From Pararhizobium sp. (GTDB lineage: Bacteria; Pseudomonadota; Alphaproteobacteria; Rhizobiales; Rhizobiaceae), in the NCBI GenBank assembly GCA_017794825.1, contig CP051237.1, positions 1,116,001-1,180,000 of the forward strand: a stretch of DNA of 64,000 bases, given 5' to 3'. A program made the translations under genes and the position numbers. The stretch's first letter is position 1, and each line of letters begins with the position of its first letter. The notes under the pieces are model-generated. The model was not told the DNA's origin and searched no databases. It worked only from the letters and a program-made list of their open reading frames with translations. Below are positions 8,497 to 15,214 of the stretch, one piece after another.

Positions 8497-9696
8497 TCAG
8501 TCCCCGATGCGAGAACTGAGAAGCATCGGCCCATACAGTATTGCGAAGCCGCCAAAGGCAGCGATCCAGCAGAGGCCCGAAATCATGTAAAGCGATCCGG
8601 CAATCTCAAATGCAAATCCGGCTGTCAGCCTGGTCAGAACTGCGCCGATCAGGCAAAGATAGATCGCCAGCGTTCCGGTTCCCGCCGTCAGGTCGCGTCC
8701 GGTATGTCCCAGCGTCGCGCGGGTCATCACCGCAAGCGTCATCAACCCGATGGCCCCGACCATCCAGACATGCTGCGCCGCGCCCTGTCCCACCAGACCG
8801 GGCCAGAATGCCGAGAGTCCGACCGTCAACGCCCCCAACGGCAGGAAGGCGTAGCCGGCATGCAGGACCCAGACCAATGGCTCGGAGAGAGCGTGCGACC
8901 CGGCCCAGCGAAAGAGACGGGCAGAATGGACCATGCCAGCCGCTATCAGGACCGCGCCGGTGACGAGCCCCTCGGGAACGATCACCCAAAGCAGAAGCGC
9001 CGCCACAAGAATCAGTAAGGCCGCGCGATCAAACCGTTGCATCGGAGGGGTTGGCAACCTCGTCCCGCCTCGTTTGACCAGCCAGTTTCGGGTAAAGGAA
9101 GGTACAATTCGCCCGCCTATGACCGCAATCATCATGATCCCGGCCCCGAGCCCGATTCTCAGCCCCAGGCCGCCACCGGCGAAGTCCCCCTGTGCCGCCT
9201 GCCAATGGAACACCGCATTCGCGATTGTAAAGACAAGGAGCATTCCCAGAACGATCAGGTTGCGCCAGTTCTTGCCTGCGACGATCTCTCGCGCCAGGAA
9301 TGCGATCAGCGCAAGTGGCATGGACAGATCCGTCAACGCCACAAACCAGGGCGGCAGATACAAGGACAGGCCAATCGCGATGCGGCCAGCGCACCAGAGG
9401 GCGAAGAGAGCGCCGAGCGGCCAGCCAACCACAGGGAGGCGACCGGTCCAGTTGGGGACCGCGGTGAGCAGGAAACCGGCCACGACCGCGCCAAGGTAGC
9501 CAAAGAGAAACTCGTGCGCATGCCAGGTCACCGGATCGAAGCGCGTCGGCAGATCAAGCAATCCTGAAAGGAGCGGAATCCAGACCGCCATCGCGCAAGC
9601 AGCCCAAAGTCCGGCGCCGAGAAAAAAAGGTCGAAACCCGTATGTCAGGATGGCAGGTCCGCTCCAGGCCCTAATCCGTTGCGCGCTGGTCGTCAT
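8497..9696 (-). CDS. nnrS: NnrS family heme-copper membrane protein
   Basis: At 399 residues with about 12 predicted membrane segments, this matches NnrS. The start region TYGFRPFFLGAGLWA and the WHAHEFLFGYLGAVVAGFLLTAVPNWTG block (with two His) are typical. NnrS proteins bind heme and copper and protect cells from NO stress; expression usually follows NO through NnrR or NsrR. Its ATG overlaps the stop of the upstream cyclo-ligase gene (ATGA), showing translational coupling. An nsrR gene and a candidate operator stand at the head of the operon. Confidence 0.92.
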   Translation of the reverse strand: MTTSAQRIRAWSGPAILTYGFRPFFLGAGLWAACAMAVWIPLLSGLLDLPTRFDPVTWHAHEFLFGYLGAVVAGFLLTAVPNWTGRLPVVGWPLGALFALWCAGRIAIGLSLYLPPWFVALTDLSMPLALIAFLAREIVAGKNWRNLIVLGMLLVFTIANAVFHWQAAQGDFAGGGLGLRIGLGAGIMMIAVIGGRIVPSFTRNWLVKRGGTRLPTPPMQRFDRAALLILVAALLLWVIVPEGLVTGAVLIAAGMVHSARLFRWAGSHALSEPLVWVLHAGYAFLPLGALTVGLSAFWPGLVGQGAAQHVWMVGAIGLMTLAVMTRATLGHTGRDLTAGTGTLAIYLCLIGAVLTRLTAGFAFEIAGSLYMISGLCWIAAFGGFAILYGPMLLSSRIGD

Positions 9697-10400
9697 GCGA
9701 TGTCTCGTTGTGCGCGGACGCCGGCCTCGGTCAGGATCATGTCGAGCCGGATATCATGGGGTTGCGGATAGATGGTGGTGAGGCGCCCCGCCTCGAAACC
9801 GATACCGATGACGAAAGGCTTCGGCTTCAATGCCGCAAGCGTGCGGTCGAAGTAGCCCCCGCCATATCCCAGGCGAAACCCGTCCTGCGTCCAGCCGACG
9901 AGCGGCGCAAGCGCGATCGCCGGCGTCATGACGGGTGAGTCCGACGGCGGAACGGGAATGTTCCAGTCACCACGCACCATGCGCGTCTCAGGCGTCCAGC
10001 GGCGGAAGATCAGCGGGGCAAACCGGGTCTCGACCAGTGGTAGGGCAATCGCCGCGCCAGCCGCATGCAGTTCACCCATCAACGCGCGGAGATCGGGCTC
10101 GCCCTTGATCGGCCAATAGGCCGACAGCACCGTGCCCGGCGCGCCGTCAAATCGGTTTTTTATAACCTGCCGGAGATGCCCTGTCAGCGCCTCCCCGGCT
10201 GCCTTGCGGCTGGCGACCGACAGTTCCATGCGTTCGGCGCGCAGGCGTATTCGCTCCGCCTTGCGCCAGCGCGCAACGTCGCGCGCCTGTACCGGGTCGA
10301 CCGCGAGCGGATCGAAGTAATCCGGCGCAATCTCTCCGGCATAGCAGGGCGGTGAGGCAAATCGGCCCTGCCCATCGGAATCGGAGGAATCATCGCTCAT
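9693..10400 (-). CDS. 5-formyltetrahydrofolate cyclo-ligase family protein
   Basis: This 235-residue protein belongs to the MTHFS (5-FCL) family, which makes 5,10-methenyl-THF from 5-formyl-THF and ATP. The ATP/folate motif RLGYGGGYFDRTLA is present, as is a basic N-terminal stretch WRKAERIRLRAERM. About 40 extra residues precede the domain compared with the short housekeeping form. It overlaps its neighbours on both sides by ATGA, so it is embedded in the NO-response operon. A housekeeping role is possible, but the context suggests an NO-linked paralogue; the actual substrate was not deduced. Confidence 0.8.
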   Translation of the reverse strand: MSDDSSDSDGQGRFASPPCYAGEIAPDYFDPLAVDPVQARDVARWRKAERIRLRAERMELSVASRKAAGEALTGHLRQVIKNRFDGAPGTVLSAYWPIKGEPDLRALMGELHAAGAAIALPLVETRFAPLIFRRWTPETRMVRGDWNIPVPPSDSPVMTPAIALAPLVGWTQDGFRLGYGGGYFDRTLAALKPKPFVIGIGFEAGRLTTIYPQPHDIRLDMILTEAGVRAQRDIA

Positions 10401-10717
10401 GAGACTGCCTCGTAATTCCTCCGAAAAGAGCTTTTCAGGAGATCCGCAGCATTCGCGACCATTTCAGTCATGCGGACCGCGGCGGACGATCTGCCAAGGC
10501 CGGCGCCGGGGCCGGCACAGAGCGCCATCGCCTCCGGGGCGCCGTTCGCCGTGCGAAGCGGCGGGTTTGTGCTGAAACGCAGGCGCGGCTGATCACCGTC
10601 CCGGGCGATAATTTCCCGTTGTACGCTTTTGGGGTCGTGGCAAAGCATCCTGCCGTTCAGACCATCGGTCAGCCTGTCCGGTACGCATTCGTCGTCGAGT
10701 GGAACGACTCCGCTCAT
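10397..10717 (-). CDS. short protein resembling the C-terminal tail of nitronate monooxygenase
   Basis: This 106-residue product resembles only the last third of 2-nitropropane dioxygenase/nitronate monooxygenase proteins: LNGR near the start of the match, then EAMALCAGPGAGLGRSSAA and VANAADLL, which mirror the family pattern of an AGQ-type loop followed by the final helix. The FMN-binding barrel is missing. The start at 10717 has a strong AAGGAG 7 bp upstream and the stop overlaps the next gene as ATGA, so translation still looks intact. It is probably a remnant, though a retained small protein cannot be excluded. The similarity is from memory of the family and needs alignment. Confidence 0.5.
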   Translation of the reverse strand: MSGVVPLDDECVPDRLTDGLNGRMLCHDPKSVQREIIARDGDQPRLRFSTNPPLRTANGAPEAMALCAGPGAGLGRSSAAVRMTEMVANAADLLKSSFRRNYEAVS

Positions 10718-10733
10718 CGTCAAACTCCTTCCA

Positions 10734-11183
10734 TCAATCCGGGACAGACATCGCGCCAGGACCGGCCGACGCTTCCAGCACTGCTGTTTGCAGCGACTGC
10801 GCAATACGCTCTGCACGTTCTATCACGTGCGCGGCGCCGGCGGGTGTGCACACTTCTCCCGCCGTCTCGCGGAACAGAGCCAGCCATCGCTCGAAATGCA
10901 CCGCATTGACAGGCAGTGGGACGTGCGCAGGTATCGGGCGGCCGTGATAGCGCCCGGTCATCAACGCGACGGAGGACCAGAACGCGACCATGCGCTCCAG
11001 ATGAGGCGCCCAATTGGAAATACGCTCTTCGAAGATCGGAGCAAGAAGCCGGTCCTGACGGACCTTGCCGTAAAACCGATGCACAAGCTCGAACAGAACA
11101 TCTTCGTTCAGCCCGGTCTGCGCCATCAGCCCCGCCGTCGATGTCGGCCTGGCTGAAATGATGGACAGGTTTGGCGAAGTCAC
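10734..11183 (-). CDS. group III truncated hemoglobin
   Basis: This 149-residue protein has the trHb3 pattern: LVHRFYGKVRQDRLLAPIF in helices A-B, HLERMVAFWSSVALMTGRYHG through E, and the proximal histidine His96 in AVHFERWLALF. Group III globins bind NO or O2 and are found in NO-detoxification regulons of denitrifiers. The GTG at 11183 is preceded by GGGGAGG at 5-bp spacing; an upstream TTG at 11210 has AGGAG only 3 bp away and is less likely. It is the first gene of the operon that runs to nnrU, divergent from nsrR. Confidence 0.86.
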   Translation of the reverse strand: MTSPNLSIISARPTSTAGLMAQTGLNEDVLFELVHRFYGKVRQDRLLAPIFEERISNWAPHLERMVAFWSSVALMTGRYHGRPIPAHVPLPVNAVHFERWLALFRETAGEVCTPAGAAHVIERAERIAQSLQTAVLEASAGPGAMSVPD

Positions 11184-11231
11184 GAGAGCCTCCCCGGCTT
11201 CAGGTTGCAAATTCTCCTATCTCGTTTAATA

Positions 11232-11246
11232 GGTATTGTAAATACC
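11232..11246. promoter_or_regulatory. perfect palindrome between globin operon and nsrR, candidate NsrR operator
   Basis: GGTATT-GTA-AATACC is a perfect inverted repeat of 6-bp arms with a 3-bp spacer, flanked by AT-rich sequence. It lies 49 bp from the globin start and 25 bp from the nsrR start, in the only intergenic space between the divergent genes. Rrf2 regulators such as NsrR bind short AT-rich palindromes of this size. Assignment is by position and symmetry only. Confidence 0.55.
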
Positions 11247-11270
11247 AATTCAATCGGAGACCGGAGAGAC

Positions 11271-11690
11271 ATGCGTCTGACCACCTTCACCGACTATGGG
11301 CTTCGCATGCTGATGCGCCTGGCGAGCGAACCGGGCCGGGCTTTCTCTACGGCCGATCTTGCCGAAGAGTTCGGGTTATCACGGAACCATCTCGCCAAGA
11401 TCGTACAGCGCCTGGCCCGCGCCGGACTCCTCGAGACACGCCGGGGTGGGGGTGGAGGCGCGGTATTGGCCCGGCCTGCGGATCAGATCCGTCTCGGCGC
11501 AGTCATCGGTCTTCTCGAAGAAGGGCAACCTCTGGTCGAGTGCTTTGGAGCGGAAATCGGAAATTGTTCGATCGAAAGACAGTGCCGATTGAAGGCGCGG
11601 TTGCGGTCCGCCGAACGGGCCTTTCTGGCCGATCTCGACCGGTCGACCCTGGCTGACATCGCACTACCCGCGATGCGAATTTCCGCATGA
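11271..11690 (+). CDS. nsrR: Rrf2-family NO-sensing repressor NsrR
   Basis: This 139-residue protein has the Rrf2 winged helix at residues 1-60 (MRLTTFTDYGLRMLMRLA start, SRNHLAKIVQRLARAGLLE recognition region). The Fe-S ligands are Cys91, Cys99 and Cys105 in the spacing typical of NsrR. In this family, NO attack on the cluster releases the repressor from DNA. The ATG at 11271 has GGAGA directly upstream. It faces the globin-nnrS-nnrU operon, its likely target. The next small gene overlaps its stop by ATGA. Confidence 0.88.
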   Translation: MRLTTFTDYGLRMLMRLASEPGRAFSTADLAEEFGLSRNHLAKIVQRLARAGLLETRRGGGGGAVLARPADQIRLGAVIGLLEEGQPLVECFGAEIGNCSIERQCRLKARLRSAERAFLADLDRSTLADIALPAMRISA

Positions 11691-12031
11691 TACCGCGGGA
11701 GGCAATGAACGGACAGGTCGAACTGTCGGATACCGGCCCGATTGTGGGCGTCAGCCTGATCGCGAGCGCCTTCGATCTCGATCCGGGGGTGGTTCAAGAC
11801 CTGATGCGGGCCGGAAAGATAACGTCACGCTGCGAACGCGGCGTCGGCAAGGATGCCGGAAGATGGCGCCTCACCTTCTGGCATTCGGATCGCACGTTTC
11901 GGCTGATCGTGGACGAGAATGCTTCGATTCTCTCCCACGTTTGCTTTCCAACGATCCGACAGCGTCGCAGATCCTCACAGGCAAGCCACGCGCGAGCCGG
12001 CAGGCAGTCAAAGTCAAACCCCGGCATATGA
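11687..12031 (+). CDS. DUF6522-like small protein, C-terminal end possibly altered
   Basis: This 114-residue product overlaps nsrR by ATGA. Its first 85 residues (a VELSDTGPIVGVSLIASAF start, a GRWRLTFW...FRLIVDE core) fit the DUF6522 family of small proteins found beside nitrogen-oxide genes. A second ATG at 11705 follows GGGAGG closely and may be used. After about residue 85 the sequence becomes Arg/Ser-rich and unlike the family, and it ends just before an IS3 remnant, so the natural tail may have been replaced. No function is known. Confidence 0.6.
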   Translation: MIPREAMNGQVELSDTGPIVGVSLIASAFDLDPGVVQDLMRAGKITSRCERGVGKDAGRWRLTFWHSDRTFRLIVDENASILSHVCFPTIRQRRRSSQASHARAGRQSKSNPGI

Positions 12032-12053
12032 TGGATTGGGCTGATCTTGAAGC

Positions 12054-12947
12054 ATGTTCCGCCAGAAATCCAACAAGTTGAAATTGCACGTTATTGTGGC
12101 TTGTAGCGATTTCGTGATGCACATCGAAAGAACGACAATCCAATATCGGGGAGCACACAAGGGATCTGATTTCCTCAATCGTCCGCAGGCGCGGACTGAT
12201 GACACCGCAATCGTGGAGGCGATGTTCGCCATCTGCGACGAGTTCGAATCCTACGGATATCACCGCGTCGGCGCAGCCCTGCGCCAACAGGGCATTGTCG
12301 TCAATCACAAGAAGATCCGGCGCCTGATGCGCGAACACGATCCGCAGCCGAAGACCAGACACCGCTTCGTTGCCACGACCGACAGCAATCACAACGGCCC
12401 GATCTTCCCCGATCTGGCGCGGGAAATCGTCCCGACACGGCCCGACGAGCTCCGGGCCGGCGACATAACGTATATCGCCTTGCCGGCCTGCTTCATCCAT
12501 GTCGCGATCATCCTCGACGCCTGGTCGCGCCTGGTCGTCGGCTATGCCATCGGCCGGTCGATCGATGCACGCCTCACGCTCGCCGCCTTGAGGACCGCTA
12601 TTGAGCGCCGAAAACCGCCCGCCGGCTGCGTCCATCACTCCGATCGCGGTTCGCAATATGCTGCCGAAATTTACCGTGACGAACCGAGCACGAATGGCCT
12701 GGTCGGCTCCGTGGGCCGCAGAGGCAATCCATACGATAACGCTAAGGCTGAAAGCTTCATGAAGACACTGAACGTCGAGGCGGTCTATCCGATGGCCTTC
12801 GAAACCTTCGAGGACGTTGCCGAACACCTTCTCCGCTTCATCGAGGAGGTCTACAACAAACGCAGGCTTCATTCGACGCTCGGTTATCTGCGTCCGCAGC
12901 AATTTGAGAATCAACACATCCGGCAGACCGGTAAAACAGCAGCCTGA
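12054..12947 (+). CDS. IS3-family transposase OrfB
   Basis: This 297-residue frame carries an rve integrase core. The DDE triad is intact: Asp in GDITYI, Asp in [10 protein letters not shown], and Glu in [10 protein letters not shown] with 35 residues between the last two. The HTH_21-like helper domain is seen at [22 protein letters not shown]. The first 40 residues do not look like transposase and may come from flanking DNA. In IS3 elements OrfB is normally made by frameshift from OrfA; with orfA missing, expression is doubtful. Confidence 0.82.
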   Translation: MFRQKSNKLKLHVIVACSDFVMHIERTTIQYRGAHKGSDFLNRPQARTDDTAIVEAMFAICDEFESYGYHRVGAALRQQGIVVNHKKIRRLMREHDPQPKTRHRFVATTDSNHNGPIFPDLAREIVPTRPDELRAGDITYIALPACFIHVAIILDAWSRLVVGYAIGRSIDARLTLAALRTAIERRKPPAGCVHHSDRGSQYAAEIYRDEPSTNGLVGSVGRRGNPYDNAKAESFMKTLNVEAVYPMAFETFEDVAEHLLRFIEEVYNKRRLHSTLGYLRPQQFENQHIRQTGKTAA

Positions 12948-12976
12948 TCAGTGTCCACCCTCAGGGGCGCGCTCCA
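12054..12976 (+). mobile_element. IS3-family insertion sequence remnant (orfB plus right end, no orfA)
   Basis: The segment holds an IS3-type orfB and then GGGGCGCGCTCCA ending in CA at about 12976, the expected form of a right terminal repeat. No matching left repeat starting TGGAGCGCG and no orfA (about 300 bp) can be found between nsrR and orfB; clear transposase similarity begins only near 12170. The element is therefore truncated on its left and cannot transpose alone. The left boundary given is that of the orfB frame. Confidence 0.7.
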
Positions 12977-13030
12977 CTCCCAAATAACCTTCGGCCCTAC
13001 TTTGCGGAGCGTTGCCGGCCGAAATGACAA

Positions 13031-13135
13031 TCAGGCACAATGCTCGGCCATCGGATCGTCGACCGCGGTCCGCCTTCCCTGTTCGTTGAAGCCCGTCACC
13101 TGTTGCATCCGTCCAGCGATACCGGGCGCGGTCAG
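13031..13135 (-). pseudogene. possible decayed C-terminus of a mannitol/polyol dehydrogenase
   Basis: Read on the minus strand, the last 33 codons before a stop at 13031 give GIAGRMQQVTGFNEQG followed by VDDPMAEH. This resembles the C-terminal helix of mannitol dehydrogenase family proteins (pattern G.DE.G....V.DP.A). Nothing upstream in the frame continues the family, so at most a tail survives. It sits between the IS3 right end and the hydrolase gene. The identification is tentative. Confidence 0.28.
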
Positions 13136-13220
13136 TCCAATACCGTCGCCCGTCTTCAGACAGACACAAGCCGAACGGTGTGGCGCTTGCAACTCCGTCA
13201 TGTCCTCGAGAATTTTCAAG

Positions 13221-14183
13221 CTACTTTCGCATGAAGCCGAGTGGACAGTCGCCGACCTGCTCATCGATCGATGCAAGCCAATCCCTGGCGCCCGCTTCGC
13301 CCGCAAGATACGCATCCAGAAAGGCCAGGGTAATCTGCAGCACCGCCTCCTTGTGGGTAGGCGCCGGCATCTGCGCCGGCATGGCGATGCCGCCGAGATA
13401 GTGATCGGCGTCCGTCAGCACCGCGAGATATTTGTCGCCTGGCGGCGCGAATTCGTAAGGTTCGACCTTCCAGCGCCAGTCCTGTCCTCTCGCGCCGCCA
13501 TCGCGCGTACCGGTCACGTTGAGCAGCGGTCCGCTGATGCCGTCCCAGGATCCCGCGCGCAGACCCTGCTGATCCCGGCCCTGAGCGCTCAGCAAAATGG
13601 CCGCGGCAAACCGGTCGTCCCGGAAGCCGACCGGACCTTTTCCGGGCAGGTCGATTTCCGCGCCGGCGAAAAGCTGAGACGTGTAGGCGCCAAAGGAATG
13701 CCCGGTGATCGCCCCCTTTGTCGGCGCCGACGGTGCTCCGCAGGTTTGGTTGAATATCGTATCGAGATTGTCCATGACGAGGCGCACGATCTCAATCCGC
13801 CGCAGCCAGTATTCCGGCGTATGCAATATCTCGTAGAGGCGCGCCTTCATCTGCGGGTGGTCAGCCCAGGCGACGCCGTCCCCTCCAGGCTCGTAGCCGA
13901 GTTCGGGTTCGGCCCTCGCCACGGCGTCGACCCAGTCGGGGAATGTCGGATTGATGACGAAGTACCCGTGCGACGCCCAGTGGCTGCATAGCTCGGCATA
14001 GTGCCGACCGCTGGCGCTGAGGCCATGACAGAAGATGGCAAAGCCCTTGATCCCGCCTGTGACGGGCCAGCGGCACACCAGCGGCAGCGGCGATATTGCG
14101 GCAAGGCCCACTGGCGCCAGGTCGTCGCGGACCTCAATTTCAGTGGATATGCGAAATGCGGGATAGCGTTGCAGTTCCGTCAT
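13221..14183 (-). CDS. alpha/beta hydrolase, dienelactone hydrolase/chlorophyllase-like
   Basis: This 320-residue protein has an alpha/beta hydrolase core: the oxyanion region FAIFCHGLSASGRHY, the nucleophile elbow GHSFGAYTS, and a late acid/His part in TDADHYLGG. There is no signal peptide, so it is probably cytoplasmic. The start at 14183 overlaps the stop of the preceding ATPase gene by ATGA, making it the last gene of the peptide-type ABC operon. The context suggests that it cleaves an ester or amide of the imported compound, but the substrate is unknown. Confidence 0.78.
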   Translation of the reverse strand: MTELQRYPAFRISTEIEVRDDLAPVGLAAISPLPLVCRWPVTGGIKGFAIFCHGLSASGRHYAELCSHWASHGYFVINPTFPDWVDAVARAEPELGYEPGGDGVAWADHPQMKARLYEILHTPEYWLRRIEIVRLVMDNLDTIFNQTCGAPSAPTKGAITGHSFGAYTSQLFAGAEIDLPGKGPVGFRDDRFAAAILLSAQGRDQQGLRAGSWDGISGPLLNVTGTRDGGARGQDWRWKVEPYEFAPPGDKYLAVLTDADHYLGGIAMPAQMPAPTHKEAVLQITLAFLDAYLAGEAGARDWLASIDEQVGDCPLGFMRK

Positions 14184-15214
14184 GTGGGTATTGGCTCCTG
14201 GCGGAAGGGCTTCGTCGCATGGGTCACCCCGACCTCGGGTGCGAGAAGAAAGCAGTTTGCGACACCGCCGCCGGCGACCGGGTACTCGGGCGGCGTCTCC
14301 GTCTGGCATCGCGGCATTACCATCGGGCAGCGGTTCTTGTAGGGACAGCCGACATCGGCGACCCGCTGGGTATCCTGCGCCGGCTGCAGCTTTCGACTTG
14401 CCCGGCGTGCGCGCTGCCGGTCCGGGTCGAGCAGCGGAACCGCATCCAGCAGCGCCTTTGTGTAAGGATGCGCGGGGTTCTTGTAGACCCGGTCCGACGG
14501 CCCCTCCTCGACAATGTAACCGAGATACATGACCGCGATGCGGTCGGAGATGTGGTGGACCAGCGCAAGGTCGTGAGCGATCAGCAGATACGCGATGCCG
14601 AGAGCATCCCGCCGCTCATAGAGGAGGTTGATGATCTGGTTCTGCGTCGATACGTCGAGCGCACTGACCGGCTCGTCGAGCACGATAAGTTTCGGTCGCA
14701 GCGCCAGCGCCGATGCGATTGCGATACGCTGGCGCTGCCCGCCTGAAAACTGGTGCGGATGGCGCGCCAGGTGCTCTTCCTGCAGCGACACGAGATTCAG
14801 GAGTTCGACCGCCCGCTTACGTCTTTCGGCCTTGTTCATGTTCGTGTGAACACGCAACGGCTCGGTTACGATGTCCTCGACCGTCATCGACGGGTTCAGG
14901 GATGAATAGGGATCCTGAAATACCGCCTGGATCTGATTGCGAACCTCGGAGGGATAACGTGTCTTCATGGCGACGAGATCGTGGTCGCCGAAACGTATGG
15001 ACCCCGACGAGGCGGGCACAAGCCCAAGTACGGTGTTGGCGATCGACGATTTGCCCGAGCCGGATTCGCCCACGAGCCCGAGCGTCTCGCCGGCCCGAAT
15101 CGCAAGGTTGGCGCCCTTTACCGCGAAGAAGGGTTTGCCTTGGAGGCCAAGCAGCGAGCGGCCCCAATAGGTCACCGACAGGTCGGTTATCTCGAGAAGC
15201 GGTCTGGTGGTCAT
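14180..15214 (-). CDS. peptide-type ABC transporter ATP-binding protein (OppF/DppF class)
   Basis: This 344-residue ATPase has Walker A GESGSGKSS, the Q-loop FQDPYSSLNP, signature SGGQRQRIAIASAL and Walker B LIVLDEPVSALD. The C-terminal oligopeptide-transporter extension has the cysteine motif CPYKNRCPMVMPRC, which in OppF/DppF proteins binds an Fe-S cluster. The start at 15214 overlaps the upstream fusion gene by ATGA. It pairs with the ATPase half of that fusion protein. Confidence 0.9.
   Translation of the reverse strand: MTTRPLLEITDLSVTYWGRSLLGLQGKPFFAVKGANLAIRAGETLGLVGESGSGKSSIANTVLGLVPASSGSIRFGDHDLVAMKTRYPSEVRNQIQAVFQDPYSSLNPSMTVEDIVTEPLRVHTNMNKAERRKRAVELLNLVSLQEEHLARHPHQFSGGQRQRIAIASALALRPKLIVLDEPVSALDVSTQNQIINLLYERRDALGIAYLLIAHDLALVHHISDRIAVMYLGYIVEEGPSDRVYKNPAHPYTKALLDAVPLLDPDRQRARRASRKLQPAQDTQRVADVGCPYKNRCPMVMPRCQTETPPEYPVAGGGVANCFLLAPEVGVTHATKPFRQEPIPT

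Noticed and set aside
12948..13169. 73-codon frame after the IS3 orfB on the minus strand
   Set aside because: Arg/Gly-rich chance frame crossing the IS right end; no family similarity and no RBS.
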